Shown piece after piece: positions 36,478-44,627 of a DNA stretch of 64,000 nt. Made by a program: the position numbers and the translations under genes. The notes beneath the pieces are model-generated. The model was not told the DNA's origin. It saw only the letters and a program-made list of their open reading frames with translations, and made no database searches. The DNA is from Bacteroidales bacterium. GTDB taxonomy: Bacteria > Bacteroidota > Bacteroidia > Bacteroidales > P3. Within the stretch, counting starts at the first letter, position 1. Each line of letters opens with the position of its first letter. The stretch is taken from the NCBI GenBank assembly GCA_031263015.1, contig JAISGN010000006.1, forward strand, positions 47,448 to 111,447, given 5' to 3'.

Positions 36478-37630
36478 AAATTAAATTATTTTCTTGTGGT
36501 ACATTAACTAATCCTTCTTGTATTGGAAACAAATTTAGATCTTTATTCCTTGTTTTCAAAAATTTATTTTCATAGTCATATCTTAGAACATCTATACTTA
36601 TCAGTGTATTATTTTGCTTTATATACCAGAATGTCCAGCCGTTATTACTGTCTTTTTTCAAAAGTGTTGCACTTACCTTATGAATAGACCCTACAATTCC
36701 ATTACTATTTATTGTTGTATCTGCCTGAACTTGTGCCTGTATTTTCCCGTCTTTTGAATAAATGATTTCTCCTATTTTGATATATCCTTTTTCTATTAAA
36801 TTACCAAATGGAACTTTTGGTTTTTTATTCTCTATTTTATATTCAAGAAGTTCATTTTCTATTGGCTTTATTTTTTCTAAACGTTGCATTGCTACATCTA
36901 CGTAAAAAGGTTCTTTATCAAATGCAATAAATCTTCTACCGAGTCTTTTTGCAACTGTTGCAGTTGTGCCACTACCTGAAAATGGATCAAGTACTATATC
37001 ATTAGGATTAGATGTGGAAAGAATTATTCTGAACAATAATTCCGCAGGTTTTTGTGTAGAATGAGCTTTTTGTCCATTTACTCGTATTCTTTCTTCTCCT
37101 TGACAAATTGGTATCCACCAATCACTGCGCATTTGTAAATCATCATTCATCGCTTTCAACGAATGATAATGAAAAGTATAGTTAGAATGTTTTGACTTTG
37201 TTGCCCATATCAAAGTTTCATGAGCATTATTAAATCTTGTACCCTTAAAATTAGGCATTGGATTTGGCTTTACCCAAATCACGTCATTTAATATCCAAAA
37301 GCCTACATTCTGCAAAATATTTCCGACTCTAAATATATTATGATACGTTCCGATTACCCAAAAACTACCAGAGTTTTTAAGTATTCTAAAACATTCCTGC
37401 ATCCATTTTTCTGTGAATAAGTCATAATCTTCTTTTGAACTGAATTTATCCCAAGCATCATTAACCGCATCAACTTTTGTTTGATTTGGTCTGTATAATT
37501 CGCCGTTTAATTGTAAGTTATAAGGAGGGTCTGCAAATATTAAATCAACAGAATTATCAGGTATCTTCTTTAATAATTCTATACAATCGCCCTGATATAT
37601 TGTATCTAAATCAAATGTTCCTAATGACAT
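36458..37630 (-). CDS. HinfI/CcrM-like adenine-N6 DNA methyltransferase (GANTC predicted)
   Basis: The 390-residue beta-class methyltransferase has the catalytic motif DPPY at residues 34-37 ahead of the SAM motif DPFSGSGTT at 215-223. KPNPMPNFKGTRFNNAHETLIW and AHSTQKPAELLFRII are typical of M.HinfI and CcrM. The C-terminal 110 or so residues look like the RAMA-type extension of this group. It would protect GANTC sites from the nuclease encoded just downstream. Gene order methyltransferase then endonuclease lets protection appear first. Confidence 0.92.
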   Translation of the reverse strand: MSLGTFDLDTIYQGDCIELLKKIPDNSVDLIFADPPYNLQLNGELYRPNQTKVDAVNDAWDKFSSKEDYDLFTEKWMQECFRILKNSGSFWVIGTYHNIFRVGNILQNVGFWILNDVIWVKPNPMPNFKGTRFNNAHETLIWATKSKHSNYTFHYHSLKAMNDDLQMRSDWWIPICQGEERIRVNGQKAHSTQKPAELLFRIILSTSNPNDIVLDPFSGSGTTATVAKRLGRRFIAFDKEPFYVDVAMQRLEKIKPIENELLEYKIENKKPKVPFGNLIEKGYIKIGEIIYSKDGKIQAQVQADTTINSNGIVGSIHKVSATLLKKDSNNGWTFWYIKQNNTLISIDVLRYDYENKFLKTRNKDLNLFPIQEGLVNVPQENNLIYGNNAV

Positions 37631-37667
37631 ATTTATTTATGAGTTGATATAAATTAGTAAATTGTTC

Positions 37668-38303
37668 TTATTCGTTAATTTCAATAGGCTTTTCCGAATT
37701 TTCTGTTGCGATTTCGGCTTTGGAAGGTTTGTTTTTGTGCAGGAAAAGGAAGTAAATCATCAGCAAAACCACGCCTGTCGTTATTGAAGCGTCCGCTACG
37801 TTAAATATTGCATTGAAAAACGACACGCGATGACCGAAAACTTCCGTATCTATCAAAGGAAAATAAAACATATCCACTACTTTACCCAAAAACATCGGTG
37901 CATAACCGCCGCCATCGGGCATAAAAACAGCAGGAGCGAAGATTGTGCTCTCCGAAAACAGCACTCCATAAAACAGAGAGTCTATTACGTTGCCGACCGC
38001 TCCGCAAAAAATCAACGCAAAACCATATATCAACCATTTGCTTTCCCGTTTGCGGACGAGTTTTTGAAGATATATGAAAATCAATACCGATGCTACAATT
38101 CGCAAAGAGGTTAAAACGATTTTGCCTGCCTCTCCGCCGAACGCCATACCAAAAGCCATTCCTTTATTCTCAATGAAATGCAAACGGCACCAATCTCCTA
38201 TCAAATTAATCTCTTGTCCGAGGGGAAAACTAAGTTTTATCCAGATTTTCAACACCTGATCCGCCAACAATATGGCAAAGATTAGTATAAGAGGTCTTTT
38301 CAT
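37668..38303 (-). CDS. lspA: Lipoprotein signal peptidase (signal peptidase II)
   Basis: The 211-residue inner-membrane aspartic protease removes signal peptides from prolipoproteins. It has four membrane spans. The catalytic aspartates are Asp143 (GKVVDMFYF) and Asp171 (FNVADASIT), with conserved FIENKGMAFG near 43-52 and GAVGNVID near 101-108. The Bacteroidota insertion between spans (about residues 112-140) is present. The longest frame uses TTG at 38309 next to the upstream stop; ATG 38303 is preferred. It lies directly after the DksA-like gene. Confidence 0.95.
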   Translation of the reverse strand: MKRPLILIFAILLADQVLKIWIKLSFPLGQEINLIGDWCRLHFIENKGMAFGMAFGGEAGKIVLTSLRIVASVLIFIYLQKLVRKRESKWLIYGFALIFCGAVGNVIDSLFYGVLFSESTIFAPAVFMPDGGGYAPMFLGKVVDMFYFPLIDTEVFGHRVSFFNAIFNVADASITTGVVLLMIYFLFLHKNKPSKAEIATENSEKPIEINE

Positions 38304-38310
38304 CGGCAAT

Positions 38311-38703
38311 CTACTTCTTGTTTTGCTGCAATTTAGCCTCTACGGACATAGTCGCATGCGGCACAAGACGCAATCTTTCCTTAGGAATCAATTCGCCGGT
38401 TACCCTACAAATTCCGTAAGTCTTGTTTTCAATCCGCACCAACGCTGCTTCCAAGTCCTTAATGAACTTTTCCTGACGGGCAGCCATTAAAGCATTTTCC
38501 TCTTTGGTCCTTGTGGCGGAGCCTTCCTCCAAAATCTTGAACGTAGGTGCGGTATCCGAGCCGTCATTGGTGTCATTGGAAAAATATTCAATCAATTCTT
38601 TAAGATTATTCTTTGCCTTATCTAATTTTTCTAAGATTATGCCCTTAAATTCCTGCAATTCCTCATCGGAATATCGCTTTACGATTTTTCGTTCTTTGTC
38701 CAT
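38311..38703 (-). CDS. DksA/TraR family protein lacking the zinc cysteines
   Basis: The 130-residue protein has a coiled-coil N-terminal half and the C-terminal block YGICRVTGELIPKERLRLVPHATMSVEA, the DksA/TraR zinc-finger region. Only one of the four canonical cysteines remains (Cys in YGIC), so it probably folds without zinc, as is common in Bacteroidota relatives. DksA proteins bind the RNA polymerase secondary channel and act with (p)ppGpp. Promoter -7 box TATTTTTG at 38739-38732. lspA follows after a few bases. Confidence 0.88.
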   Translation of the reverse strand: MDKERKIVKRYSDEELQEFKGIILEKLDKAKNNLKELIEYFSNDTNDGSDTAPTFKILEEGSATRTKEENALMAARQEKFIKDLEAALVRIENKTYGICRVTGELIPKERLRLVPHATMSVEAKLQQNKK

Positions 38704-38838
38704 ATTACAATAATTTTAACATTTCAGGTTGCAAAAATAGATATTATTTTTATAAATAGTCATTTGCCGCCGATTTTTGTTGAATTTTTTGCAAAGATAC
38801 ACCTATTTATTTTATCGGTAATAGGTTTTGATTTTGCT

Positions 38839-38990
38839 TTGGTTGATTTGATTTTAGCCATACTGCGTTTTATTTCATAAGGGTATATACCAAACAAAAA
38901 TTTGATATATACCAAACCGAAATTAGGTATATACCCAAAATAAATTGGGTATATACCCTTAGGAAATAAAACGCCGTTTTCTTGAAATAA
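38839..38990. repeat. Mixed 21/22-bp phased array R9 (GGTATATACC family)
   Basis: Units TTGGTTGATTT (38839) and ATACTGCGTTT (38860) at 21-bp phase lead into palindromes GGTATATACC, GATATATACC, GGTATATACC and GGTATATACC at 38882, 38904, 38926 and 38948, exactly 22 apart. AACGCCGTTTT follows at 38970. This repeats the layout of R5 23 kb away. The array ends just before the HU-like gene's -7 box TATTTTTG (38996-39003). Confidence 0.9.
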
Positions 38991-39023
38991 ATTGGTATTT
39001 TTGCAAAATAAAACCATAAATAT

Positions 39024-39413
39024 ATGTCATATCAGTACAAAGTAAAAGAAAAAAAGGTCAATCTGACGGGCGAAACGCAGTATAAATTTTTCGCAACGCC
39101 TGTTTCAATGGGACAAGTCTCAACAGATGAAATTATAAACGAGATTGCCGAGCGCACAACCTTAGCTCCAAGCGATTTGGTCGGTGCAATAACAGCATTA
39201 AGCAGCATCATAACCGAAAAAATCAAGAGAGGATACAGCGTAAAGTTGGATAGATTGGGCACTTTCGGGCTTTCAATCACGAGCGACGGCTTTAGCGATG
39301 CGGCAAAATGCACTCCCGCCAAAGTAAAAGCAAAAAAGGTGTGGTTCAGAGCAGATAAACGGATGAAGGAAGCAGTTTCGGATACGAATTTTGAACGTTA
39401 TATTCACGAATAA
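39024..39413 (+). CDS. HU-like DNA-binding protein (Bacteroidota HU-related type)
   Basis: The 129-residue basic protein belongs to the HU-related group of Bacteroidota, with an N-terminal extension before the IHF/HU fold. Visible elements are STDEIINEIAERTTLAPSDLVGAITALSSIITEKIKRGYSVKLDRLGTFGLSI and the C-terminal FRADKRMKEAVSD. The beta-arm region between them (GFSDAAKCTPAKVKAKKV) is short. It probably binds DNA as a dimer and shapes the nucleoid. It lies directly after phased array R9. Confidence 0.88.
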   Translation: MSYQYKVKEKKVNLTGETQYKFFATPVSMGQVSTDEIINEIAERTTLAPSDLVGAITALSSIITEKIKRGYSVKLDRLGTFGLSITSDGFSDAAKCTPAKVKAKKVWFRADKRMKEAVSDTNFERYIHE

Positions 39414-39491
39414 CAGCGTTTTAGAACTTTGGCACGCTTATTGATAAGAATATAACAAGAATTAGTTTTAACAATCTAAAATAAAAAAGTC

Positions 39492-40829
39492 ATGAAATCA
39501 ATAAACAAAAATCTATTCTTTGCATTCCTGGCAGTAATGAGCCTTTTTGCAAGTTCATGTGTAACGTTTGACGCCGAGGCAAGCAGAAAAAGCACCGCCA
39601 GAAAGGTGATTCAAAAGACGGCTTACGTGATTAACGAAGCGTATGAGATGGTTAATTATTATGATTCCTGGTCGGGCTCTTCGCTTTCAAAGGCTGTGTA
39701 TTATAATAACTACGCTCAAAGTCTCTTTTCAAGACGCCGCTACGACAGAGCAGTCAATTATTCCCTGCTTGCAAGAGAATATGCCGTTGATGTGATAAAT
39801 AATTGCGATAATTATTGGGATTATTTCTTCTATACCTACTTCGGCTGGAGTTATGCTTACGGATATAATGCCGGATACAACGCCGGTTATGCCAATGGTT
39901 ACAGAGACGGCTATTATGACGCATATTATCGTGCTTATTGCAACAGATACGACCATTATGACTCACATTACAACCCTCATGGAGGCAATCATCACCGCAA
40001 TCCGAGCGATTACAATCAACCAACCTTGTCTTCGGGTTCTGCTCACGGCAGAGGAACAAATTCAAGCATAGGTTCGGGTTCGTCAAACGGCACAACAGGG
40101 CGTTTGAACGGCGGTTCTAACGGAGCAATCTTCAAAGAATTAAGTCAAAAACAATATTTTGATGATTCGGAACTTAAACTTATGAAGGAATTACCAAGCG
40201 AGACCACATTGGAATCGGAATTCAAGCAGGCTAATCCTACGAAAACATTTGACGATAAGGCGTTGGCGAAAGATGTAACGGCGTTATCGGCTAACAAAAC
40301 CATCTCTAATGACTTCAAACCCGCATCTTCAAAGGATAATGTCAAGTTTGAACTTGCCGAACCAAAGAAAATAAATGCTACAACGAACTTAAAGCAGCCT
40401 GCAACGCAGACTCCGAACACAGATACAAAGGTTGTAACGCCCGTAAAGGAGATTAAGCAACCGGTAAGGAATGAAACGCCTGTCTTGAAGGACAATCCGC
40501 CAACTCAAAAGCCTGTTACAAAACAACCGGTTCAAACAACAACGCCTTCAAAGCAAACAACAACACCATCAAAGCAAGTAACAAATCCAGCAAAGCCGAA
40601 ACCGTTGATAGTAAAACAAAACCCAACCCCTTCAAAGCAGACAACAACGCAACAACCTGCAAGAAAGGCTGAATCCAATCAAAAGCAAACGACAGTTAAA
40701 AAGCAATCCGAACCGGTAAAATCAAAATCGGTGAGTACAAAGTCAGCATCGGTTCAAACCAAATCGCAATCCACCACAACAAAATCAACAAACACGACAA
40801 CGAAATCAACATCGCTAAAACGCAGATAA
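39492..40829 (+). CDS. Tyr/Gly-rich lipoprotein with long low-complexity tail
   Basis: The 445-residue protein has a signal peptide ending in the lipobox ASSC (Cys23). Residues about 30-105 are helical. A Tyr/Gly/Asn-rich block follows (YGYNAGYNAGYANGYRDGYY) and then His-rich sequence. The last 150 or so residues are made of Thr, Lys, Pro, Gln and Ser (repeated TTTPSKQ, KPVTKQPV, TKSTNTTTKS). It should be anchored at the cell surface or outer membrane with a flexible basic tail. No enzymatic motif. I do not recognise the family. The tail's codon repetition makes length variation likely between strains. Confidence 0.7.
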   Translation: MKSINKNLFFAFLAVMSLFASSCVTFDAEASRKSTARKVIQKTAYVINEAYEMVNYYDSWSGSSLSKAVYYNNYAQSLFSRRRYDRAVNYSLLAREYAVDVINNCDNYWDYFFYTYFGWSYAYGYNAGYNAGYANGYRDGYYDAYYRAYCNRYDHYDSHYNPHGGNHHRNPSDYNQPTLSSGSAHGRGTNSSIGSGSSNGTTGRLNGGSNGAIFKELSQKQYFDDSELKLMKELPSETTLESEFKQANPTKTFDDKALAKDVTALSANKTISNDFKPASSKDNVKFELAEPKKINATTNLKQPATQTPNTDTKVVTPVKEIKQPVRNETPVLKDNPPTQKPVTKQPVQTTTPSKQTTTPSKQVTNPAKPKPLIVKQNPTPSKQTTTQQPARKAESNQKQTTVKKQSEPVKSKSVSTKSASVQTKSQSTTTKSTNTTTKSTSLKRR

Positions 40830-40860
40830 GATATAAGTGAAGTTAGTACTGATATTATTA

Positions 40861-40895
40861 AATCAAAAGGACGCCTGATGTTGGGCGTCCTTGAT
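40861..40895. terminator. Bidirectional terminator
   Basis: AATCAA-AAGGACGCC pairs with GGCGTCC-TTGATT, loop TGATGTTG, with T-rich DNA on both flanks. It separates the convergent lipoprotein gene (plus) and S9 peptidase gene (minus). Confidence 0.85.
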
Positions 40896-40916
40896 TTTAT
40901 ATGTATGAAAGGAGAT

Positions 40917-43619
40917 TTACTCTATCGGTTTGGTCGGATAAAGAGTGTCCCACCAAAGAGGATTGTCCTGTAACCACTTTGCAAACCACGCATATATGGT
41001 ATTGTTCCATTGCATTCTCTTTTTATGCTCCTGAATGCCGTGATTTTCACCCTTAATGCTGATAAACTCAACTTCTTTGCCCAATATCTTCAAAGCATTG
41101 TACATTTGGATGCTTTCTCCGATAGGAACATTGGTGTCTGATGTGCCATGAAGCAACAGAAGCGGCGTTTTGATTTTGTCGGCGTTGAAAAGCGGACTAT
41201 GATCCACGAAGAGCTTGCGATTATTCCAAGGATAAGAGTTGGCGGACGCTGCTGCCGAATAACTATATCCCCAATAGCCTTCACCCCAATAAGATGTTAT
41301 GTCGCTGATACCTGCATGCGATACGGCACAAGCAAATATGTCGGTTTTGGTTTGAAGATACTGCGTCATAAAACCGCCGTATGATGCTCCCATACAGCCA
41401 ATGCGTTTCGCATTTACAAAGGAATGTTCCTTGCAAAACTGCTTTACGCCGAATATAATCTCATCTGCTGTCTTTTCTCCCCAAGCATTAACATGACGAG
41501 CTGCGAATTCCTGTCCGTAACCTATCGTTCCGCTCGGATTGATTACTAAAAAGACGTAGCCTTGCGAGGTATAAAGATAAGCAGAGTAGCGCATCTCAAA
41601 CATTCTGTCTGTTGGCGTTGTGCCGGAATAGTAATAGACAATCATAGGGTATGATTTCGTGCTGTCGAAATCGGAAGGCAAATAATATCTTCCGTCAATC
41701 CTGTCGCCCGAATGCCTAAAAGACCAATCCGTCATTTGACCTAATGCCAATTCTTCGTTCATTTTACGCTTCGGATACGCCACTTCAATATTTTCTTTCT
41801 TGCTTACATCATAGGCAAAGACCCTATCGCTGGTGTTGTAGTTTTGTCCGTAATAAATATAATGGCGTCCTGCCAAATCGCAATCAAAACCCCATACAAT
41901 ATCTGCCTGTAACGGCAATTTATAACAGGTATCCGTGTTTGCAAAATAAACACTTATGGAATCTTTATCTGTTGTGGTGAGCATCATACCTCCGTTGAGC
42001 AAAATTTTAACAGATTCCACAGACGGCTTAAAGCCTTTTATCAGCGGGGAAGCCTTTTTGGTAGTTCGGTTATAAAGGAAGACAAGATTATGATAAATAT
42101 TCGGTATTCCCTTTTTTACTTCCGAGCCGATGGAAGCAAATGCCTCCGCCGAACCTTTTGCTATCAGTGTATTTTTTGCTTCATCGCTCATTATGCCGTT
42201 TGAATCCGCTAACATATAATGTATTTCCGACACAAAAGCATCAGAGAACAATGTGTCCAAAGCCCATTTGTCCAAATCAAATTCAAAGAAGGTGTTTGAG
42301 GAAAAAGGTCTCTCGGTTATCTTGTCATATTGCACGCCGATAAGGAGGCGTTTGCCGTCATCGGAAACATCGTTCAGCCATACGTTATGATGTCCGAAAG
42401 TCAGAGGTTGCAGTATCCCCGTCTTTATATCATACAAGGCGAGATTGGAACGAGGTTGCCAGCCGCCGATACGGTCATCCGGATGAAGATAACGGCGTAA
42501 ATCTTCTTTATGTTCATCTTCCTTGTCGCTAATGCTAAGTAAAAGAGTCTCCGCATTGAGAAAAGCCGCTATTCTTCCTTCGGGTAAATTTTTCGCAACG
42601 ACAATCGGCGTCATCGTACCTTTGCCTGCGTATATGAAATAGAGATTAGAACTTTCTCCTTCTTTCTTTACGTACCACAAAACATCGTTTCCTTCGCGCG
42701 TCATGCCCATTTTGCCGTTCAAAGACATCACCTGAGCCTCATAATTGCAGGAAGAAGGAAGCCAATTGACCGAAAGCAAATCGTTGGACGACCATTCAAG
42801 ACGATTATCGCTTGTTCTATAAACTTCAACTCTGTATTTATTTTTCTCTCCGTAAGTTCCGATGCTGTATTTCACTAAATAAAAATTGCCGTTATCGGAC
42901 ATGGACACTCTGTAAGGGCGTTCGCCGTTAAGCATATCAAGTAAGGTGAAACCTCTTTTGAGCATTTGTTGTGATGAGAGCTTGATATCAGGCACGGAAA
43001 CAATGACCTGCAACTGCTCTTCCTGTTTTGAGCCGTCCAAAAGCACGGAAACCGAAAATATATGCCCACCCGGTTCCAGCGTTATGTCGCAAGAAGTTTT
43101 TGAATCCTCATTTAATGAATCCTTTTTGCTCATTCGCTTGCCTATTTCCTTGCCATCCATACCGATTTTGACCTTTGCAGTGGAATAAACGCCGATTTTG
43201 CCCTTTGCAAACGCCGTATTAGTTATCTGAAAGTAGTAATGGGCAACATTAAAGTCTTTATTGGTCGTATCAACCTTTATTTTCAGGACGCCGTTCTCTG
43301 CTTTGAATACATTGATACTTGCCCTCAACGGATTGATTTGCGGATTTGTGTTGCTCAAACTTACATCTATTTGTTGTCTTATCGCATCGTAGGAAGGCAG
43401 ATTAAAGTAAGAATCATCCGAAAACCGGTTTCCTTTGACGTCAATGCTGTCAATAAAAACAGGAGGTCTTACATTCTGCTTCGTATTGCCTGTTATGCCG
43501 TTGCGCATGTTTAAACTATGGTAATATTGCAGCGTATCCTGAGCCGAAAGCCTTGTTGTGCCGCAGCAAAGTGTCATAAGGGCGACACCGAAACCCACTA
43601 TAAATTTACGTTTGTTCAT
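40917..43619 (-). CDS. S9 family prolyl oligopeptidase (DPP-like)
   Basis: The 900-residue serine peptidase has an N-terminal signal segment (MNKRKFIVGFGVALMTLCCGTTRLSAQ), a long beta-propeller region, and a C-terminal alpha/beta-hydrolase domain. The nucleophile lies in GCMGASYGGFMTQYL (GxSxGG), the Asp in LLLHGTSDTNVPIGES and the His in KGENHGIQEH. It is a periplasmic or outer-membrane dipeptidyl/oligopeptidase that probably releases dipeptides from peptides. Exact specificity cannot be read from sequence. rsmG lies 12 bases upstream on the same strand. Confidence 0.9.
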   Translation of the reverse strand: MNKRKFIVGFGVALMTLCCGTTRLSAQDTLQYYHSLNMRNGITGNTKQNVRPPVFIDSIDVKGNRFSDDSYFNLPSYDAIRQQIDVSLSNTNPQINPLRASINVFKAENGVLKIKVDTTNKDFNVAHYYFQITNTAFAKGKIGVYSTAKVKIGMDGKEIGKRMSKKDSLNEDSKTSCDITLEPGGHIFSVSVLLDGSKQEEQLQVIVSVPDIKLSSQQMLKRGFTLLDMLNGERPYRVSMSDNGNFYLVKYSIGTYGEKNKYRVEVYRTSDNRLEWSSNDLLSVNWLPSSCNYEAQVMSLNGKMGMTREGNDVLWYVKKEGESSNLYFIYAGKGTMTPIVVAKNLPEGRIAAFLNAETLLLSISDKEDEHKEDLRRYLHPDDRIGGWQPRSNLALYDIKTGILQPLTFGHHNVWLNDVSDDGKRLLIGVQYDKITERPFSSNTFFEFDLDKWALDTLFSDAFVSEIHYMLADSNGIMSDEAKNTLIAKGSAEAFASIGSEVKKGIPNIYHNLVFLYNRTTKKASPLIKGFKPSVESVKILLNGGMMLTTTDKDSISVYFANTDTCYKLPLQADIVWGFDCDLAGRHYIYYGQNYNTSDRVFAYDVSKKENIEVAYPKRKMNEELALGQMTDWSFRHSGDRIDGRYYLPSDFDSTKSYPMIVYYYSGTTPTDRMFEMRYSAYLYTSQGYVFLVINPSGTIGYGQEFAARHVNAWGEKTADEIIFGVKQFCKEHSFVNAKRIGCMGASYGGFMTQYLQTKTDIFACAVSHAGISDITSYWGEGYWGYSYSAAASANSYPWNNRKLFVDHSPLFNADKIKTPLLLLHGTSDTNVPIGESIQMYNALKILGKEVEFISIKGENHGIQEHKKRMQWNNTIYAWFAKWLQDNPLWWDTLYPTKPIE

Positions 43620-43631
43620 TATAATTATATG

Positions 43632-44345
43632 TTATCTATGTTTCTTCTTTTGACTCTTGGCAATATGAACCACTTTCTTGGTTTGGAAAAATTCTTCCTT
43701 GAAAAAATCAGCAATATTGTAAAGATTTATTTTCCCGTTACGCAGTTCGGCGAGTTCGGAATCAAAGTCCCCGCCCTTCAAATAAAGGATTCCGTTATCC
43801 AAATCGTGATATTGCAGCGGCGAAATCTTGTCCCATACCCAGCAAACAAAGTCGGGCAGAGCCGTAACCGCACGAGAAACTACGAAATCAAACTTTCCAT
43901 TGACCTTTTCAGCCCTTACATTTTCGGCTTTCACGTTTTGGAGATTCAATTCCCTTACAATATCTTTCACAACGTTGATTTTCTTACCGATGCTATCAAC
44001 CAACATAAACTCGGTTTGAGGAAACATTATCGCCAAAGGAAGTCCCGGCAGCCCGCCTCCTGTTCCCACGTCCATAATGTTGCAGTTCGGCTTGAAGGAA
44101 CAAACTTTCGCTATCGCCAACGAATGTAATATATGTTTGAGACCAACGTTCGCTATGTCCTTCCTTGATATCAGATTGACTTTTTGATTGTAAAATTTAT
44201 ACAAATCCTCCAATGCACAAATTTTTTCAGCCTTTTCCTGCGGCAAATCGGCGAAATATCTGTTTAGAAGTTCCTTTGTGTCAAATATTTGTTCGTTTTG
44301 AGCCGCTTTAATCTCATTTTGTGTTTTTGATTCTTCGTTTCCCAT
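43632..44345 (-). CDS. rsmG: 16S rRNA G527 N7-methyltransferase
   Basis: The 237-residue SAM methyltransferase has the RsmG blocks KVNLISRKDIANVGLKHILHSLAI and MDVGTGGGLPGLPLAIMFPQ, then LVDSIGKKINVVKDIV and VVSRAVTALPDFV. It methylates G527 in the 530 loop of 16S rRNA. A short extra N-terminal segment (MGNEESKTQNEIKAAQ) precedes the usual family start. Promoter -7 box TAAATTTG at 44390-44383. Confidence 0.95.
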   Translation of the reverse strand: MGNEESKTQNEIKAAQNEQIFDTKELLNRYFADLPQEKAEKICALEDLYKFYNQKVNLISRKDIANVGLKHILHSLAIAKVCSFKPNCNIMDVGTGGGLPGLPLAIMFPQTEFMLVDSIGKKINVVKDIVRELNLQNVKAENVRAEKVNGKFDFVVSRAVTALPDFVCWVWDKISPLQYHDLDNGILYLKGGDFDSELAELRNGKINLYNIADFFKEEFFQTKKVVHIAKSQKKKHR

Positions 44346-44434
44346 CGCTAAGTGCTTATTCTGTCATATTCAAATGAGACTGCAAATTTATGAAAAACTA
44401 TTTAAACTTTTCCAAAGCCCCTTTTAAGCCGATA

Positions 44435-44550
44435 AGGCTTGATTTTATTTTAATGAAATCAAGTTCGGTAAAAATATTGCTTGATTTGCGTAAAATGAAA
44501 CAGGATGCTGCCGAATTGATGCCTGCTTTGCCCGCAATCAGGCGGCGTAT
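44435..44550. repeat. 21-bp phased array R10 (6 units)
   Basis: Words start at 44435, 44456, 44477, 44498, 44519 and 44540: AGGCTTGATTT, AAATCAAGTTC, TTGCTTGATTT, AAACAGGATGC, ATGCCTGCTTT, AGGCGGCGTAT. The 10-base spacers are TATTTTAATG, GGTAAAAATA, GCGTAAAATG, TGCCGAATTG and GCCCGCAATC. The first two words are inverted with respect to each other. The array fills the gap between the divergent rsmG and glmS promoters. Confidence 0.8.
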
Positions 44551-44562
44551 TGTGGTGTGGAA

Positions 44563-44592
44563 TTGACACTTTTAAATATTTTTGTATCTTTG
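44563..44592 (+). promoter_or_regulatory. glmS promoter
   Basis: TTG at 44563-44565, exactly 19 bases, then TATCTTTG at 44585-44592 followed by CA. The start of transcription should be near 44599, leaving about 29 bases of leader, too short for a glmS ribozyme. Confidence 0.75.
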
Positions 44593-44627
44593 CAAATCAA
44601 GAAAATCTAATTTAATGACGACGAAAT

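Noticed and set aside
38760..39017. 85-residue minus-strand frame
   Set aside because: It is made of array R9 and overlaps the HU-like gene's promoter.
43518..44129. 203-residue frame antisense to rsmG
   Set aside because: It is a shadow of rsmG, which has clear family motifs.
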